Source of the DNA: Phormidium ambiguum IAM M-71
GTDB taxonomy: Bacteria > Cyanobacteriota > Cyanobacteriia > Cyanobacteriales > Aerosakkonemataceae
Assembly: GCF_001904725.1 (NCBI RefSeq)
Contig: NZ_MRCE01000010.1
Span: 124,001 to 188,000, forward strand
Reading direction: 5' to 3'
DNA: 64,000 bases
Shown here: positions 9,462 through 20,676 of the stretch, piece after piece
Position numbering within the stretch: the first letter of the stretch is position 1
Layout of the letters: every line of letters starts with the position of its first letter
The notes under the pieces: generated by a model
The model's input: the letters and a program-made list of their open reading frames with translations, nothing else
Told to the model about the DNA's origin: nothing
Database searches by the model: none
Translations under genes and position numbers: made by a program

Positions 9462-9574
9462 GGTGTTATTTCCGTAATTAATTAAATGCAATTTAATAAC
9501 TAGTACACAAATTGATAGTTACCAGGTATTCTGAAGAGAAGGTATAGATGCAAGCATAATGGGGAAGCAATGTT

Positions 9575-10174
9575 ATGAAAATAGTAGTCATCGGAGCCAC
9601 AGGAATTATTGGAAAAGCCGTTGTGCAAGCACTTTCGCCTCGTCACTCGATTATACAAGTAGGACGTTCAGGAGGTGAATATCAGGTAGATTTAGCTTCT
9701 AAAAATTCTATCCAAAATTTGTTTGAGGCGATCGCACCTTTTGATGCTGTTGTCAGTGCTGCGGGTGAAGCACGATTTAATCCTTTAGAAAGTTTAAGCG
9801 ATGAGGATTTTCAGTTTAGTCTTTCTAACAAATTAATGGGACAAGTTAATTTAGTTCGAGTGGGATTACCCTACATTAATGATAACGGTTCTTTTACTCT
9901 CACTAGCGGCGTACTGACAACAGAACCTATGCTAGGAAGCGCAGCAATAAGTTTAGTAAATGCAGGATTAGAAGGTTTTATGAGAGCAGCTGCATTGGAA
10001 GCACCAAGAGGAATTCGGGTTAATGTTGTTAGCCCACCTTGGGTAACTGAAACATTAGCAACAATGGGCAAAGATGTTTCTCGCGGAATGCCAGCAGCTA
10101 GGGTAGCAGCAGCATATTTAGAAGCAGTGGAAAGTCAACGAACTGGTGAAGTTTTGGATGCCAGATTATTTTAA
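9575..10174 (+). CDS. Atypical short-chain dehydrogenase/reductase
   Basis: 199 residues, near the minimum for an SDR. The N-terminal nucleotide-binding loop is GATGIIGKAVV and an NNAG-like VVSAAGEA segment follows. Where classical SDRs have Tyr-x-x-x-Lys, this protein reads ISLVNAGLEGF, so the catalytic Tyr and Lys appear to be Ile and Asn. The C-terminal RVNVVSPPWVTETL strand is otherwise normal. Small SDRs of this sort (Lin1944-like group) are known; their activity is unclear. It diverges from the oxoprolinase gene and precedes the membrane glycosyltransferase by 44 bases. Confidence 0.85.
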   Translation: MKIVVIGATGIIGKAVVQALSPRHSIIQVGRSGGEYQVDLASKNSIQNLFEAIAPFDAVVSAAGEARFNPLESLSDEDFQFSLSNKLMGQVNLVRVGLPYINDNGSFTLTSGVLTTEPMLGSAAISLVNAGLEGFMRAAALEAPRGIRVNVVSPPWVTETLATMGKDVSRGMPAARVAAAYLEAVESQRTGEVLDARLF

Positions 10175-10218
10175 ATTGAAAAAATTTGGATTGAAGTTTG
10201 TTGAGGTTTGGAAAATCA

Positions 10219-11712
10219 ATGGTATTGAAAGCTAAATTTTTTCATTATTTATCTTTGTTGGCTATCTTCTTTGGGATTGCTCTACGTTGCGTGCAATATT
10301 TAAGTAATCGCTCTTTATGGGGCGACGAAGCAAGTCTAGCATTAAATATTGTCGATCGCTCTTACCTGGAATTACTGCAACCTTTAGATCATAATCAAGC
10401 TGCACCTCCTGGTTTTTTGTGGATTGAAAAACTAGCAGTTCAACTATTTGGCAATAATGAATATGCGTTAAGATTATTCCCATTAATCGCGGGAATTGTT
10501 TCTTTGTTTGCGCTTTATGAGTTAGGTAAAAAGAGCATATCTTTAATGGCTTTACCGATCGCTATAATTTTATTCGCTACTCTTAAAGAACCACTTTATT
10601 ATGCCACTGAAGTTAAGCAATATTCTAGCGATGTTATGGTAGCATTGCTAATTGCTTTGCTATTGATTCCTTTGCAAAACCAAATTTTGACCAAAGGGAA
10701 AATTGTCTTAATTGGTAGCTTGGGAATTTTAGCAATCTGGCTATCTCATCCAGCTATTTTTGTTCTCGCCGGAATAGGAACTTTCAATCTTATTTTAACA
10801 CCTGCTATTAAACGAAAAGAAATTTTATTTAACCGCATTCCTCTTTATTTAATTTGGCTAATCGGTTTTGTTTCTTTGTATATTTTAACCTTCGTAAACG
10901 TTACTAAGAATCAAACCTTACAAAACTCTTGGAAACCAGAATATCCTCAATCTATATTTGATGTTATTTGGCTATTTACTTCTTTAAGAAGATTTTTTGA
11001 TGACCCATTAGGATTTCAGGTTATCTACGAACTTGCTATTGTACTATTTATTATAGGTAGTGTTGTATTTTTCCGAAAAAATCAGCAGCTATTTCTAGTT
11101 TTAATGTCTCCTTTGGTGATGACTTTGGCTGCTGCTTATCTTCATAAATACCCTTTTCGAGTGCGGTTAATTTTGTTTTTAACTCCTTTTTTTATTTTAA
11201 TTATTGCCGAAGGAGGAGCTTTTTTATTAGCTCAGTTTGGCAAACAAAATAAAATTAAGCAAATCCTGGGAATATTAATTAGTGCTTTAGTAATTTTTCC
11301 TCCTGTAATCCTATCAAGTAAATTTTTCTTTGTTCCAGAAACTAGACACGAAATTAGACCAATAGTTGAGTATATAAAAATTAACCAACAACCTGATGAT
11401 GGGATATTTTTGGCGGGAGGATCGCCCGATCAATTTGAGTATTATGCTGCTAAATATGGCTATTCTAAATCTATGTATTTTATTCTACCTTATGATGATT
11501 TTTTTAATCCCGAAACTTTTTCCGAACAAAATTGGGAAGAAATTCAAAGTACAACACCGCATTTGCAAAATAAACAGCGAGTTTGGTTTGTAGTTTCTGG
11601 ATTAAGGAAAGCTAGGGAAGTTATAGTTCAGCCTAGTCTCGATCGCCTTGGGCAAAAACTTGATTATTTCAGTACACCAGGATCGCTGACTTATCTTTAC
11701 AAAATAAAATAA
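10219..11712 (+). CDS. GT39-type (PMT/ArnT-like) membrane glycosyltransferase
   Basis: 497 residues from the ATG at 10219; a TTG at 10198 would add seven residues. The protein is strongly hydrophobic with about ten membrane segments. The first outer loop carries LWGDEASLALNIV and HNQAAPPGFLWIEKL, the acidic and proline-rich motifs of polyprenyl-phosphate-sugar-dependent GT-C enzymes. Such enzymes move a sugar from a lipid carrier to lipid or protein on the outer face of the cytoplasmic membrane. Acceptor and sugar are unknown, and no other glycan gene is adjacent. Confidence 0.85.
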   Translation: MVLKAKFFHYLSLLAIFFGIALRCVQYLSNRSLWGDEASLALNIVDRSYLELLQPLDHNQAAPPGFLWIEKLAVQLFGNNEYALRLFPLIAGIVSLFALYELGKKSISLMALPIAIILFATLKEPLYYATEVKQYSSDVMVALLIALLLIPLQNQILTKGKIVLIGSLGILAIWLSHPAIFVLAGIGTFNLILTPAIKRKEILFNRIPLYLIWLIGFVSLYILTFVNVTKNQTLQNSWKPEYPQSIFDVIWLFTSLRRFFDDPLGFQVIYELAIVLFIIGSVVFFRKNQQLFLVLMSPLVMTLAAAYLHKYPFRVRLILFLTPFFILIIAEGGAFLLAQFGKQNKIKQILGILISALVIFPPVILSSKFFFVPETRHEIRPIVEYIKINQQPDDGIFLAGGSPDQFEYYAAKYGYSKSMYFILPYDDFFNPETFSEQNWEEIQSTTPHLQNKQRVWFVVSGLRKAREVIVQPSLDRLGQKLDYFSTPGSLTYLYKIK

Positions 11713-11926
11713 ATAATGGGACAAACTTCAAAGAAGATAGAAATATAGAGGTTAAAATTGAATTGTATTCTCTACGTTGGAATCTCTCTATCTTTCAACG
11801 AAAACCGCTAGCTGTAAAGAATCTACGCATATTTATAAAATAGTGTAGAAATGTTATTTTCCAGAAAATTGAGGGAATGCTAATTTTAGAGATTACTTTA
11901 TATTTAAGTAAATTGCTGATTCAACT

Positions 11927-14900
11927 ATGTCTAATACATCTGCACAAATTTCAGGTTATCGTATACTGGAAACTCTTTATACAGGGACAAGAACACTTGT
12001 TTATCGTGCGCTTCAAGAATCAAATAATTGTCCTGTAGTGCTAAAACTGTTAAAAAATTTGAATCCTCGCTTTCAGGAGGTAGTACAATTTCGCAATCAA
12101 TATACTATTGCCAAAAATCTGCCGTTGACTGGTATAGTACATCCCTACAGTCTGGAATCTTATCGTAACGGTTATGTATTGGTGATGGAAGATGTGGGAG
12201 GCTGTTCATTAAAAGATTATATAGCAACTCATTCTTTATCAATAGATGAATTTTTAGCGATCGCTATTCAACTGACAGACATTCTGCACGGACTTTATCA
12301 AAATCGGGTAATTCATAAAGATATTAAACCTGCAAATATTTTAATTATTCCTGACAGTAAAGAAGTTAAATTAATTGATTTTTCCATTGCTTCTCTATTA
12401 CCCAAAGAAACACAGGAATTACAGAGTATTAATGGATTAGAAGGCACTTTACCCTACATTGCGCCGGAACAAACTGGACGCATGAATAGAGGGATTGATT
12501 ACCGCAGTGATTTCTATTCGCTTGGGGTAACTTTTTTTGAATTACTGACAGGACAATTACCATTTAATGCTAGCGATCCACTAGAATTAGTTCACTGTCA
12601 TATTGCAAAACAACCGCCAACTGCGCGATCGCTTAAACCAGATTTACCATCTATACTTTCAGATATCGTTACCAAATTAATGGCAAAAAATGCCGAAGAT
12701 CGTTATCAATCTGCTTTAGGACTTAAGTATGACTTAGAAAAATGTTTAGTGCAATGGAAAGCAAATGGAAGCATAGAAGATTTTACATTAGCACAGAGAG
12801 ATATAAGCGATCGGTTTTTGATTCCCGAAAAACTTTATGGAAGGGAAGCAGAAGTGAGAACTTTATTAGCTGCTTTTGCCCGAATTACTAGCAATGAAGC
12901 CACCAATCAAAACTCAGTTAATTCTCATAGCGAATTAATGTTAATTGCTGGTTTTTCTGGTATTGGAAAAACTGCTGTTATTAATGAAGTACATAAACCG
13001 ATTGTAGAACAAAGAGGTTATTTTATTAAAGGTAAATTCGATCAGTTTCAGCGTGATATTCCCCTGCGTGGTTTTGTCCAAGCATTTCAGGATTTAATGC
13101 AACAATTATTGGGTGAAAGTGATACGCAACTTGAAGCGTGGAAAAACAATATTCTCAATGCTTTGGGTGACAATGGACAGGTGTTAATTAAAGTGATTCC
13201 AGAATTAAAGCAAATTATTGGAGAACAACCACCTATTCCAGAACTCTTTGGTACGGCGGCGCAAAATCGTTTTGAGAGATTATTTCAAAAATTTATTCAA
13301 GTTTTTACTACGCCAAAACATCCTTTAGTGATTTTTTTAGATGATTTACAATGGGCTGATTCTGCATCTTTAAAATTATTACAATTGTTACTTACTGATC
13401 CGGGTAATTTATTGGTTATTGGTGCGTATAGAGATAATGAAGTTTCACCCATTCATCCTTTGACGATCGCGGCAAATAATATTAAAAAAAGTGGAGTCAC
13501 TGTTACTTCAGTAACACTAAAACCTTTGCAGAAAGAAGATATAAATCAATTAATAGCTAATACTTTGAGTTGTGCGATCGCTGTTACTCAACCACTAACT
13601 GAATTAGTTTATAAAAGAACTCAAGGCAACCCATTTTTTACTACACAATTTATTAAAGCTTTATACGAAGAAGGACATATTATTTTTAATTCCGAAACAG
13701 GTTACTGGTTTTGCGATCTGACCAAAATTCAGACATTAACATTAACCAATGATGTGGTGGAATTTATGGTAACTCAATTACAAAAATTACCAGAAAATAC
13801 TCAGAAAATCCTGCAATTAGCTGCTTGTATCGGTAATCAATTTGACTTAACAACTTTGGCAGTTGTAGCTGAAGAATCTATCAATGATACAGCCTTAGCA
13901 CTATGGTCAGCATTACAAGAAGGATTGATTATACCGATCAGTCAAACGTATAAATTTTTTCAAACAAATATAGAAGAAGTTAATCAAATTAGTTGTCCGT
14001 TAACTGTACCATATCGATTTTTGCACGATCGCGTTCAGCAAGCTGCATATTCCCTGATTCCCGAAGAACAAAAACAAATTACACATTTCAAACTGGGGAA
14101 ACGACTATTATCAAATTGTACTTTAGAGGAACGTAACGAAAAATTGTTTGAAATTGTCAATCAATTAAATCAAGGTTCTAATTTAATTGTTAGTCAGACC
14201 GAATTGTCTAAATTAGCTGAATTGAACTTAGCGGCGGGAAGAAAAGCTAAAGCTGCAACTGCTTATGCTAGTGCATTTAATTATTTAATAAATGGTATTG
14301 ATTTATTGAAAAATGACAGTTGGGAAACTCAATATGATTTGACATTAATGTTATATAATGAAGCAACAGAAGCAGCTTTTCTGAATAGTCAATCAAATCA
14401 AGTCGATCGATTAGCAGATTGTGTTTGTGCCAATGCTAAAAGCATTTTGGATCTGATCAAAGTTTACGAAATTAAAATAGAAGATTATACCGGACAAGGT
14501 AAGTTATTGGAAGCCATAAAAATAGCTTTAGAATTATTAGCTAAACTTGGTGTTACCTTTCCAGAGAATCCCTCAAATCAAGAAATTAACCAAGCTTTGG
14601 AAAAAGCTTATATCAGCTTAAAAAACAGAACAATTAAACAATTATTAAATTTGCCAGAAATGAGCGATCCTCAAGCATTGGCAATTCTTAATATTCTAGT
14701 TAAAGTGACTCCTTCTGCATTCATTGCCACACCTGCCCTTTCCATTTTAATCATTTGTGAACAAATTTATTTAGCAACAAACTTTGGAAATGCACCTGCA
14801 TCTGCTTATTCTTACTCACTTTATGGATTGGTTCTATGTGGAATTATTGGAGATATTGAAACTGGATTTAATTTTGGTCAATTGGCACTTCAAGTTTTAG

Positions 14901-17761
14901 ATCGTTTCAAAGAATCTAAATATCAAGCAAGAACATTATTTATAGTTAATGGATTCATCATTCATTGGAAACTCCATTGTCAAAAAACATTAGAACCTCT
15001 TAAATCAGCTTATTTTAGTGGTTTGGAAAATGGGGATTTTGTATTTGCTGGCTATTGTGCTTTTCTGTATGGGGCAAATTCTTTCTATTTAGGTGCAGAA
15101 TTAAATACAACGGAAAAAGAAATCATTACCAACAACGAAATACTAAAAAAAATCAATCAACAAGCTGCTTATAATTATAGTGAATTAACTCGAAAAACTA
15201 TTTACTTTTTACAAGATACTTCTGACGATCGCCAATTAAATAATGCGGCTATATTATCATTTTTTGACCGAACTAAAGATCGAACTGGATTGGGATATTT
15301 TTATTTATATCAGTTATTTCAATATTATTGGTTTGGCAGATTTGAACAAGCTATTTTATATGTAGAAAAAGCCAAAGAATATGCTAATGCTAGTGTGGGA
15401 ATGTTTAATATTCCCTTATTATATTTTTATGATTCATTGATTCAATTAGCAAATATTAAAAATTTGACTAAACAACAAGAACAATTGCAAATAGTAGCTT
15501 TAAATCAAAAACAAATGCAACAATGGGCAATTCATGCGCCCATGAATTATCAACATAAATATGATTTAGTAGAAGCGGAAAGATGTCGGATATTGGGGCA
15601 TAAAGGTGAAGCGATCGATCTTTACGATCGCGCCATTAAAGGAGCAAAAAATAATGAATACGTTCAGGAAGAAGCCTTAGCTAATGAACTCGCAGCTAAA
15701 TTTTATTTACAATGGGGTAAAGAACGCATTGCTAAAGAATATTTGATTAATGCTTATTATGCTTACACTCGTTGGGGTGCCAAAGCTAAAGCCGTTGATT
15801 TAGAAAATAATTATCCCGATCTATTAACAGAAATTCTACAACAACCAAATACACCTTTAACTATAAATAACCCAATTAATGCTGTTGATGCTACAGTTAA
15901 TTATCCCAATCAAAATTCCTCTGGTGGTAGCAGTAGTGCTTCTCTTGTTTTAGATTTATCAACTATTATTAAAGCTTCCCAACTCCTGTCTAGTGAAATT
16001 CATCTAGATAAATTATTGTCTACTTTACTGCAAATGGTAAACGAAAATGCTGGAGCAAATTACTGCGTTTTTGTGTTGTGTGATGGACAAGATTGGATTG
16101 TAAAAGCGATCGCCCAAGTTAACTCGATCGGTAAATATGAAGTAAAAATCACCTCAACACCTTTAGCAGAAAGTTCCGATGTTCCTATTTCCTTAATTAA
16201 TATTGTTAAGCATACTTGCAAAGCTTTACCTATCCTTAATGTAACTACTCATCCTAGCTTAGCTGCTGATAGCTACATCCAAAAACATCAACCCAAGAGC
16301 GTATTTTCATTACCCATTATTCAGCAGGGTAAATTAATTGCGATCCTTTATTTAGAAAATACTTTTACAATGGGAGCATTTACAAGCGATCGCATTCAAA
16401 TATTAAATTTACTTTGTACTCAAGCCGCAATTTCTTTAGAAAATGCGCGACTTTATCAACAGTTACAAACTCATAGCCAACAACTAGAACAATCTTTAGA
16501 AAAATTACAACTCAGTGAAGCGCGTTATCGTTATTTAGCAACAGCAACCTCACAAATAATTTGGTTAGCTAACTCTAAAGGAGAAAATTTAGATACAATT
16601 CATTGGCGTGCTTATACTGGACAAACTGAAGAAGAAGCTAAAGGAAATGGATGGTTAAATGCGCTGCATCCTGATGATATTAAACCTACAACAGAAGTAT
16701 GGCTTCATGCAGTTGAAAATAAAACTTCTTACATAACAGAATATCGCATTCGCGGGGCTGATGGCATTTATCGATATTTTGCTGTGCGGGGTGTGCCACT
16801 GTTAGGAGAAGATGGAAATATCCGAGAATGGATTGGTACTTGTAATGATATCGATGCTCGTAAAAAAGCAGAAAATAAATTGCTCCAAAAGTCTCAAGAA
16901 TTGGAAAAAACTTTACAAGAATTGCAAATGATGCAATTACAATTAGTGCAAAATGAAAAAATGTCTGCTTTAGGTAATTTGGTGGCAGGTGTAGCACATG
17001 AAATTAATAATCCGATCGGCTTTTTAGCTGGAAATATTCAACCCGCTCTCGATTATATCAATGATTTATTTGGCTTGCTTGATTTATATCAAGAAAAATT
17101 ACCCGATCCAGGAGGAGAAATTGAAGACGAAATTGATGCGATCGATCTTGAATATATCCGGGAAGACTTACCCAAATTAATTCAGTCTATGCAAACAGGT
17201 GTCGATCGCATTCGCAATATTACCAACAGTTTACGCACTTTTTCTCGGGCCGATCGAGATTATAAAGTACCCTTCAATTTACACGAAGGAATTGACAGTA
17301 CATTATTAATTTTAAAACATCGTTTAAAGGCTAATGAAATGCGTCCTGCGATCGCTGTTACCACCGACTATGGTACGTTGCCCAATGTTGAATGTTTCCC
17401 CGGACAAATTAATCAAGTATTCATGAACCTTTTAGCTAATGCAATTGATGCTTTAGAAGAAGCAAATCACTGCAAAACTTTAACAGAAATTCAAGCCAAT
17501 CCCAATCAAATTAATATTAGCACTCGACAGGAAGATAATTATGTAATTGTGCAGATTACTGATAATGGTATTGGAATGTCAGAAGAAGTACAACAAAAAA
17601 TCTTTGACCATTTGTTTACTACTAAAGCTGTTGGTAAAGGTACAGGTTTAGGATTAGCGATCGCTCGGCAAATAGTTGAAGAAGTACATGGCGGTCAAAT
17701 TAAAGTTAACTCAACTATAGGAAAAGGAACAGAATTTTTAGTCATACTTCCTCTGGCTTAA
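11927..17761 (+). CDS. Giant Ser/Thr kinase-ATPase-GAF-PAS-histidine kinase (HstK-like)
   Basis: 1944 residues. The N-terminal eukaryotic-type kinase domain (~10-285) has [10 protein letters not shown] and a FSIASLL activation segment in which the canonical DFG is DFS. An AAA/NB-ARC-like ATPase follows (Walker A GFSGIGKT, Walker [12 protein letters not shown]). A long helical, TPR-like middle runs ~700-1300, followed by GAF ~1360-1500, PAS ~1520-1640, HisKA with His1691 ([12 protein letters not shown]) and HATPase ([17 protein letters not shown]). This architecture is known from cyanobacteria (HstK of Anabaena) and merges Ser/Thr and two-component signalling. No receiver gene is adjacent, so its partner must be encoded elsewhere. 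Confidence 0.92.
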   Translation: MSNTSAQISGYRILETLYTGTRTLVYRALQESNNCPVVLKLLKNLNPRFQEVVQFRNQYTIAKNLPLTGIVHPYSLESYRNGYVLVMEDVGGCSLKDYIATHSLSIDEFLAIAIQLTDILHGLYQNRVIHKDIKPANILIIPDSKEVKLIDFSIASLLPKETQELQSINGLEGTLPYIAPEQTGRMNRGIDYRSDFYSLGVTFFELLTGQLPFNASDPLELVHCHIAKQPPTARSLKPDLPSILSDIVTKLMAKNAEDRYQSALGLKYDLEKCLVQWKANGSIEDFTLAQRDISDRFLIPEKLYGREAEVRTLLAAFARITSNEATNQNSVNSHSELMLIAGFSGIGKTAVINEVHKPIVEQRGYFIKGKFDQFQRDIPLRGFVQAFQDLMQQLLGESDTQLEAWKNNILNALGDNGQVLIKVIPELKQIIGEQPPIPELFGTAAQNRFERLFQKFIQVFTTPKHPLVIFLDDLQWADSASLKLLQLLLTDPGNLLVIGAYRDNEVSPIHPLTIAANNIKKSGVTVTSVTLKPLQKEDINQLIANTLSCAIAVTQPLTELVYKRTQGNPFFTTQFIKALYEEGHIIFNSETGYWFCDLTKIQTLTLTNDVVEFMVTQLQKLPENTQKILQLAACIGNQFDLTTLAVVAEESINDTALALWSALQEGLIIPISQTYKFFQTNIEEVNQISCPLTVPYRFLHDRVQQAAYSLIPEEQKQITHFKLGKRLLSNCTLEERNEKLFEIVNQLNQGSNLIVSQTELSKLAELNLAAGRKAKAATAYASAFNYLINGIDLLKNDSWETQYDLTLMLYNEATEAAFLNSQSNQVDRLADCVCANAKSILDLIKVYEIKIEDYTGQGKLLEAIKIALELLAKLGVTFPENPSNQEINQALEKAYISLKNRTIKQLLNLPEMSDPQALAILNILVKVTPSAFIATPALSILIICEQIYLATNFGNAPASAYSYSLYGLVLCGIIGDIETGFNFGQLALQVLDRFKESKYQARTLFIVNGFIIHWKLHCQKTLEPLKSAYFSGLENGDFVFAGYCAFLYGANSFYLGAELNTTEKEIITNNEILKKINQQAAYNYSELTRKTIYFLQDTSDDRQLNNAAILSFFDRTKDRTGLGYFYLYQLFQYYWFGRFEQAILYVEKAKEYANASVGMFNIPLLYFYDSLIQLANIKNLTKQQEQLQIVALNQKQMQQWAIHAPMNYQHKYDLVEAERCRILGHKGEAIDLYDRAIKGAKNNEYVQEEALANELAAKFYLQWGKERIAKEYLINAYYAYTRWGAKAKAVDLENNYPDLLTEILQQPNTPLTINNPINAVDATVNYPNQNSSGGSSSASLVLDLSTIIKASQLLSSEIHLDKLLSTLLQMVNENAGANYCVFVLCDGQDWIVKAIAQVNSIGKYEVKITSTPLAESSDVPISLINIVKHTCKALPILNVTTHPSLAADSYIQKHQPKSVFSLPIIQQGKLIAILYLENTFTMGAFTSDRIQILNLLCTQAAISLENARLYQQLQTHSQQLEQSLEKLQLSEARYRYLATATSQIIWLANSKGENLDTIHWRAYTGQTEEEAKGNGWLNALHPDDIKPTTEVWLHAVENKTSYITEYRIRGADGIYRYFAVRGVPLLGEDGNIREWIGTCNDIDARKKAENKLLQKSQELEKTLQELQMMQLQLVQNEKMSALGNLVAGVAHEINNPIGFLAGNIQPALDYINDLFGLLDLYQEKLPDPGGEIEDEIDAIDLEYIREDLPKLIQSMQTGVDRIRNITNSLRTFSRADRDYKVPFNLHEGIDSTLLILKHRLKANEMRPAIAVTTDYGTLPNVECFPGQINQVFMNLLANAIDALEEANHCKTLTEIQANPNQINISTRQEDNYVIVQITDNGIGMSEEVQQKIFDHLFTTKAVGKGTGLGLAIARQIVEEVHGGQIKVNSTIGKGTEFLVILPLA

Positions 17762-17857
17762 ACTAAAACTTTGTACCTGAGAAAATGTGGGAAAATAGAC
17801 TCCTAAATATTAGGCGATCGATCTGTGAAAAGCTCAAATCTATAAAGGTGAATTCTG

Positions 17858-18694
17858 ATGCGAAATTTGGCAGAAATAGAAATAATTCTGGATGAATTCA
17901 TTGCTGCAACCGCAAAACCATCTGTAAAAATTACTGCACACCCAAGTAATGAAACTACTCTATGGCAGAGTAAGTTTGGCGGAGAACCGTATTTCCCCAA
18001 AGATGGTACTTACCCAACATCACCATCAGGTAATCCACTTACTCTTTTAGCACAAATTAACTTTGCTGAAGTTCCAGTCACAGAAGATTTTCCTAAACAA
18101 GGAATTCTTCAATTTTATATTGATGCTTCAGAAAATGCTACTTATGGATTGATAGATGATTTGCAAATAGAGCAAAGTACATTCCGAATTATTTACTTTC
18201 CCGAACCAGATTTAAATATCGAAAATCTAATTAATAATTTTACTTTTTTACCGCAACCAATTGTTTATCCAATCAAGGTGGAAGATAGCTTTGCTCTAAG
18301 TTTTGAAGTAACATTAGACCCACCCACCCCTTCAGATTTTCAGTTTAATACATTAGTAGAAAGCTATTTTTCAGCATTAGAAAAAATTGAAAATAATCAA
18401 GAAAAATCGGAACTTATAGAAGCAATTTTGGATGAATTAGAGGAAAATGAAAAATATAGACAACAATTAAACAAACATACTTTAGGAGGATATCCCTATC
18501 TTGTGCAAGATGATTATCGGGGAGAACATCATAATCGATTCAAAGACTACACCTTTTTGCTATTTCAAATGGTATCTGAACCAGACCATTCTATTAAGTG
18601 GGGAGACATGGGAGCAGGTTATTTTTTTATTGAGCCTTCCGCTTTAAAGCGATTAGACTTTTCTCAGGTACTTTATACGTATGCTTGTAGTTAA
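17858..18694 (+). CDS. DUF1963 (YwqG-like) protein
   Basis: 278 residues, no signal peptide or membrane segment, so probably cytosolic. The FGGEPYFPKDGTYPTSPSGN stretch and LLAQINFAEVP followed by GILQFYID are typical of the DUF1963/YwqG family, whose function is not established. It lies about 100 bases after the HstK-like kinase on the same strand and may be cotranscribed, but nothing ties the functions together. Confidence 0.85.
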   Translation: MRNLAEIEIILDEFIAATAKPSVKITAHPSNETTLWQSKFGGEPYFPKDGTYPTSPSGNPLTLLAQINFAEVPVTEDFPKQGILQFYIDASENATYGLIDDLQIEQSTFRIIYFPEPDLNIENLINNFTFLPQPIVYPIKVEDSFALSFEVTLDPPTPSDFQFNTLVESYFSALEKIENNQEKSELIEAILDELEENEKYRQQLNKHTLGGYPYLVQDDYRGEHHNRFKDYTFLLFQMVSEPDHSIKWGDMGAGYFFIEPSALKRLDFSQVLYTYACS

Positions 18695-18701
18695 AGACAA
18701 C

Positions 18702-18727
18702 TAGAGACGTTGCATACAACGTCTCTA
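18702..18727. repeat. Dispersed GAGACG palindrome, copy 1
   Basis: 11-bp perfect stem TAGAGACGTTG / CAACGTCTCTA around a CATA loop, followed by CAGTATAGGTAA. It sits between convergent genes 8 bases after the DUF1963 stop, so it could also act as a bidirectional terminator. Related copies are at 38089 and 53611. Confidence 0.85.
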
Positions 18728-18749
18728 CAGTATAGGTAAACTTGAATTA

Positions 18750-19265
18750 TTACCACAATCCTCTAATATTTTGCGAAATAAAACGCAAAACACCTGAACC
18801 TTCCTCAGTTTGGTAATAAATTGTTAAACCTTGCTCGTTAACTTCATATCTTTGAGCAGCTTGTAAAGCTTTCAAAAATTTAAACTCTTGGTCCATAATT
18901 GATTGTTCGCAAGCTTTGAAAGTTGATGCTAACGGACCAATAGATAATTTCTCGCCATCAACTTTATAGCCGCCCATAAAACGATTGCAGCCACCGGAAC
19001 CGGAAATTTTGCCTTCTGAAAAAGTTGCTGTTAATTCAGTTGATGACAGGGGAAGCATCGGCGTAGGAAAGTTTCCTTCAGTCATGTTTGCCAGTCGCCA
19101 ACTTCCAGCTAAAGAAGATGATTGAGCCATTTCAAAAGATGAAGGTTTGTTGTTTAAAGTTTGTTGTGCGAATACAGCATTTACAGTTGTAATTCCCATC
19201 GAACCAACTATTAAGGTAACTATACAACTGGCTAATTGTTTTCTGGATAAAGTTTTGTTTTTCAT
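18750..19265 (-). CDS. Secreted META-domain (HslJ-like) protein
   Basis: 171 residues with a Lys-rich start and a hydrophobic signal (LASCIVTLIVGSMGITTVNAVFAQ), so probably exported. The mature part is a META/DUF306 domain: LAGSWRLANM at the front, the hallmark GSGGCNRFMGGY, and a second Cys in FKACEQSIMDQE. In E. coli HslJ this fold is linked to heat and novobiocin resistance; the biochemical role is unclear. It is the distal gene of a short minus-strand pair with the secreted protein at 19283, 17 bases upstream. Confidence 0.85.
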   Translation of the reverse strand: MKNKTLSRKQLASCIVTLIVGSMGITTVNAVFAQQTLNNKPSSFEMAQSSSLAGSWRLANMTEGNFPTPMLPLSSTELTATFSEGKISGSGGCNRFMGGYKVDGEKLSIGPLASTFKACEQSIMDQEFKFLKALQAAQRYEVNEQGLTIYYQTEEGSGVLRFISQNIRGLW

Positions 19266-19282
19266 GTTGCACGCTCTTTTAT

Positions 19283-19741
19283 TTAAAATTGTTCTAATCC
19301 CATAAATCTGGTTGTACTGTCGGAACTTACTGTTCTACAAGTACTGGAAATCACTCGTGAATCAAACACCTCAATTTGACAAGTACCTGTGGTGTTATTA
19401 ATTGGTCGCAAATTAGTTGAAGAAGTGAAAGTCTGTACCCGTCCATCTAATGTAAAACTGCGGGAATTATTGGAACTATTTGACCTTCTAATAATTGAAC
19501 CTCGATACTGAATTCGGCCTCTGTTTCCCGATGTTTCTGCCATTTCAAAGCCAAAGTTATCCCTGTTAGTAGTTAGGGAAACATTTGCATTTCTGCCTCG
19601 ATTAAAAATAGAACCACTGGCAACTCCTCTACCAGCAAAATTGGATTGTGAGTTTTGCGCGATCGACTCAGGTAACAAAGCTAGATTTGCAATTGTTAAA
19701 AAGGTTGCAAATCCCATTAAAAATTGCATTTTTTTAGGCAT
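19283..19741 (-). CDS. Hypothetical secreted protein
   Basis: 152 residues with a signal peptide ending near PESIAQ. The mature part is Ser/Asn/Arg-rich and low in large hydrophobic residues (GSIFNRGRNANVSLTTNR, SIIRRSNSSNNSRSFTLDGR), with two cysteines near the end that may form a disulfide. I do not recognise a family. It is followed closely by the META-domain gene and starts 11 bases after the SMP-30 gene stop. Confidence 0.7.
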   Translation of the reverse strand: MPKKMQFLMGFATFLTIANLALLPESIAQNSQSNFAGRGVASGSIFNRGRNANVSLTTNRDNFGFEMAETSGNRGRIQYRGSIIRRSNSSNNSRSFTLDGRVQTFTSSTNLRPINNTTGTCQIEVFDSRVISSTCRTVSSDSTTRFMGLEQF

Positions 19742-19752
19742 AATTTATTGTG

Positions 19753-20628
19753 TTATGAATCAAAAAATTGGTGACTGGGCATTCCCGAAAATTCAGTTGA
19801 CAGGCAAAATAAATCTCCGGCATTGATTTCTTTTTGAATTTCTTTTTGGCTCAGTCCAATAGATGCCGAAGTAATGTAAATCTCTGTGAGATTTTTACCA
19901 CCAAAGGTAACACTTGTTGGGCGTTGTACTGGCATTTTAACTCTCAAGATTTCTGCACCTGCTGGGTTAAAGCAAGCAACACACCAGCCATTCCAAAGCG
20001 CCGACCAAATATTGCCCTGAGAATCGATCGCTAATCCATCAGGTTCTACACCTTCGGCACTCAAATCAATCAATACACGGCGATCGCTAATGTTTCCGCT
20101 TGCCTCTTCAAAGTTATAAGCGTAAATTTTATGTTGCGCCGAATCAGTCAAATAAAAAGTCGATCGATCGGGACTCCAACCTAAACCATTGGAAATAGTT
20201 AACCCAGTTTCTATGATGTGAAATTGCCCATCAGGATCGTAGCGATATAAAATTGCTTGCCCTGGTGCTTCACTAATAGAACCAATCCAAAAACGACCTT
20301 GAGAATCGCATTTTCCATCATTAAAACGAGTGTTTGGATCGGGAAATTCAACTTGGTAAAAAGGCGTAACTTCACCTGTTTTTAGGTTGAGAAATGCAAG
20401 GGTATTCGAGAGTGCCAGCAATAATCGATCGCTACCTGCTTTCTGAATCGCACCCACGACATCACCAACATCAAAAAAGCGATCCTGCCCCGTAGCTGGG
20501 TCAAATTGATGCACTCGATGATTATAAATATCGACCCAAAAAAGCAGTTGCTTCTCTTCATCCCACAACGGCCCTTCACCCAAACGAGCGCGGGCTGGCA
20601 AAACATTTTTAGCTAACAGTTGAGTCAT
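19753..20628 (-). CDS. SMP-30/gluconolactonase-like lactonase
   Basis: 291 residues covering a full six-bladed SMP-30 propeller. The metal-ligand motifs are visible: LGEGPLWDEEKQLLFWVDI (Glu), FNDGKCDSQGRFWIG (Asn/Asp), LTISNGLGWSPD (Asn) and GVEPDGLAIDSQGNIW (Asp). The family hydrolyses sugar lactones such as gluconolactone with a divalent metal. On the same strand upstream lie a glucosidase and a glucose-dehydrogenase-like SDR, which would make its lactone substrate. That pathway is inference; other sugar or aromatic lactones are possible. Confidence 0.85.
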   Translation of the reverse strand: MTQLLAKNVLPARARLGEGPLWDEEKQLLFWVDIYNHRVHQFDPATGQDRFFDVGDVVGAIQKAGSDRLLLALSNTLAFLNLKTGEVTPFYQVEFPDPNTRFNDGKCDSQGRFWIGSISEAPGQAILYRYDPDGQFHIIETGLTISNGLGWSPDRSTFYLTDSAQHKIYAYNFEEASGNISDRRVLIDLSAEGVEPDGLAIDSQGNIWSALWNGWCVACFNPAGAEILRVKMPVQRPTSVTFGGKNLTEIYITSASIGLSQKEIQKEINAGDLFCLSTEFSGMPSHQFFDS

Positions 20629-20676
20629 AAATATTTGCTACAAAAAATCTTTTTTACCAAGTTGATGAACCAAACA

